Origin: Planctomycetota bacterium
GTDB lineage: Bacteria > Planctomycetota > Phycisphaerae > Sedimentisphaerales > Anaerobacaceae
Direction: 5' to 3'
NCBI GenBank assembly: GCA_023135255.1
Contig: JAGLTN010000139.1
Location: 1 to 6,683, forward strand
DNA: 6,683 nt
Made by a program: the position numbers and the translations under genes. Positions 6,475 to 6,683 of this stretch are shown piece after piece. The number at the start of each line of letters is the position of its first letter. The stretch's first letter is position 1. The notes beneath the pieces are model-generated. The model saw nothing but the letters and a program-made list of their open reading frames with translations, was not told where the DNA came from and ran no database searches.

Positions 6475-6683
6475 AATGTTTCCCACAACCTCTCAGGATA
6501 CAAACCTTGCTGCACGAGATCAGCGATCTTTGCTTGAGCTATCTGTTTATCTTCCCTGTATGTCACCCCAAACCATTTATCCGATGTAGGCAAAACTTTA
6601 ACACTCACCTGGCCTTTGCGAATCATAACATCAACAGCCTCAGGCAGATAAAATTCGCTTTTCAACTCCTTGCCTTTCTCAAC
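6471..6683 (-). CDS. Sugar-1-phosphate nucleotidyltransferase, C-terminal 70 residues (runs off right edge)
   Basis: The frame is open to the window edge, so only the last 70 residues are seen. They carry the C-terminal signature of a family of RmlA/GlmU-fold NDP-sugar pyrophosphorylases: KSEFYLPEAVDVMI, then VKVLPTSDKWFGVTYREDK, and a final helix ending GLYPERLWETL. The family joins a nucleotide to a sugar 1-phosphate; with a NahK-type kinase next door the likely substrate is GlcNAc-1-P or GalNAc-1-P with UTP, which is inference. The catalytic N-terminal Rossmann domain lies outside the window. The TGA stop at 6473-6471 overlaps the ATG of the kinase gene (ATGA), so the two are translationally coupled. 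The promoter of the operon must lie beyond the right edge. Confidence 0.85.
   Translation of the reverse strand, partial: VEKGKELKSEFYLPEAVDVMIRKGQVSVKVLPTSDKWFGVTYREDKQIAQAKIADLVQQGLYPERLWETL
6481..6484 (-). promoter_or_regulatory. Ribosome binding site of the kinase gene
   Basis: GGGA on the minus strand lies 6 bases before the ATG at 6474 and inside the last codons of the nucleotidyltransferase gene. It overlaps the region right after the alternative GTG at 6486 and so supports the ATG start with reinitiation at the ATGA overlap. Confidence 0.5.

Noticed and set aside
6475..6486. GTG at 6486 as the kinase start
   Set aside because: It would add only four residues that are not part of the family N-terminus. 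The ATG at 6474 has the ATGA overlap and a correctly spaced GGGA.

Overview
The window is clearly A+T-rich bacterial chromosomal DNA (judged by eye, not counted). No mobile element, CRISPR array or rRNA was seen. The gene types are a membrane/TPR protein coupled to a haem-motif TolB-like propeller protein, an HPP-family membrane protein, and an amino-sugar kinase/epimerase set. This mix would suit an anaerobic or sediment-dwelling polysaccharide degrader of the PVC group (Planctomycetota, Phycisphaerae-like) or a Bacteroidota relative. The taxonomic placement is inference only, because no marker gene is complete in the window.

Layout. (1) At 1-24 on the minus strand lies the 5' end of a tRNA gene that runs off the left edge, with a good promoter at 35-63 overlapped by a small perfect palindrome. 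(2) From 266 to 3708 on the plus strand are two genes joined by an ATGA stop/start overlap. The first is a 607-residue polytopic membrane protein with a TPR-like C-terminal half. The second is a 540-residue membrane-anchored protein with TolB/PD40-type beta-propeller repeats and a CXXCH c-type haem motif. The first gene has an extended -10 promoter placed so close to its ATG, with no Shine-Dalgarno sequence, that its mRNA may be leaderless. (3) From 3826 to 4326 on the plus strand is a short HPP-family membrane protein. Its stop codon overlaps the stop codon of the convergent epimerase gene. (4) From 6683 down to 4323 on the minus strand are the end of a sugar-1-phosphate nucleotidyltransferase gene, a NahK-type N-acetylhexosamine 1-kinase gene that starts on an ATGA overlap, and, after a 121-base gap with two small hairpins, an NAD-dependent UDP-sugar 4-epimerase gene.

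How they work together. The minus-strand genes form a plausible complete salvage route. Free GlcNAc or GalNAc would be phosphorylated at C1 by the kinase, converted to the UDP-sugar by the nucleotidyltransferase, and interconverted between UDP-GalNAc and UDP-GlcNAc by the epimerase. This is the logic of the bifidobacterial lacto-N-biose/galacto-N-biose (lnp) pathway, apparently with an RmlA/GlmU-type nucleotidyltransferase instead of a GalT-type uridylyltransferase. The plus-strand pair is of unknown function. It looks like a dedicated two-protein envelope system, and is the least understood part of the window.
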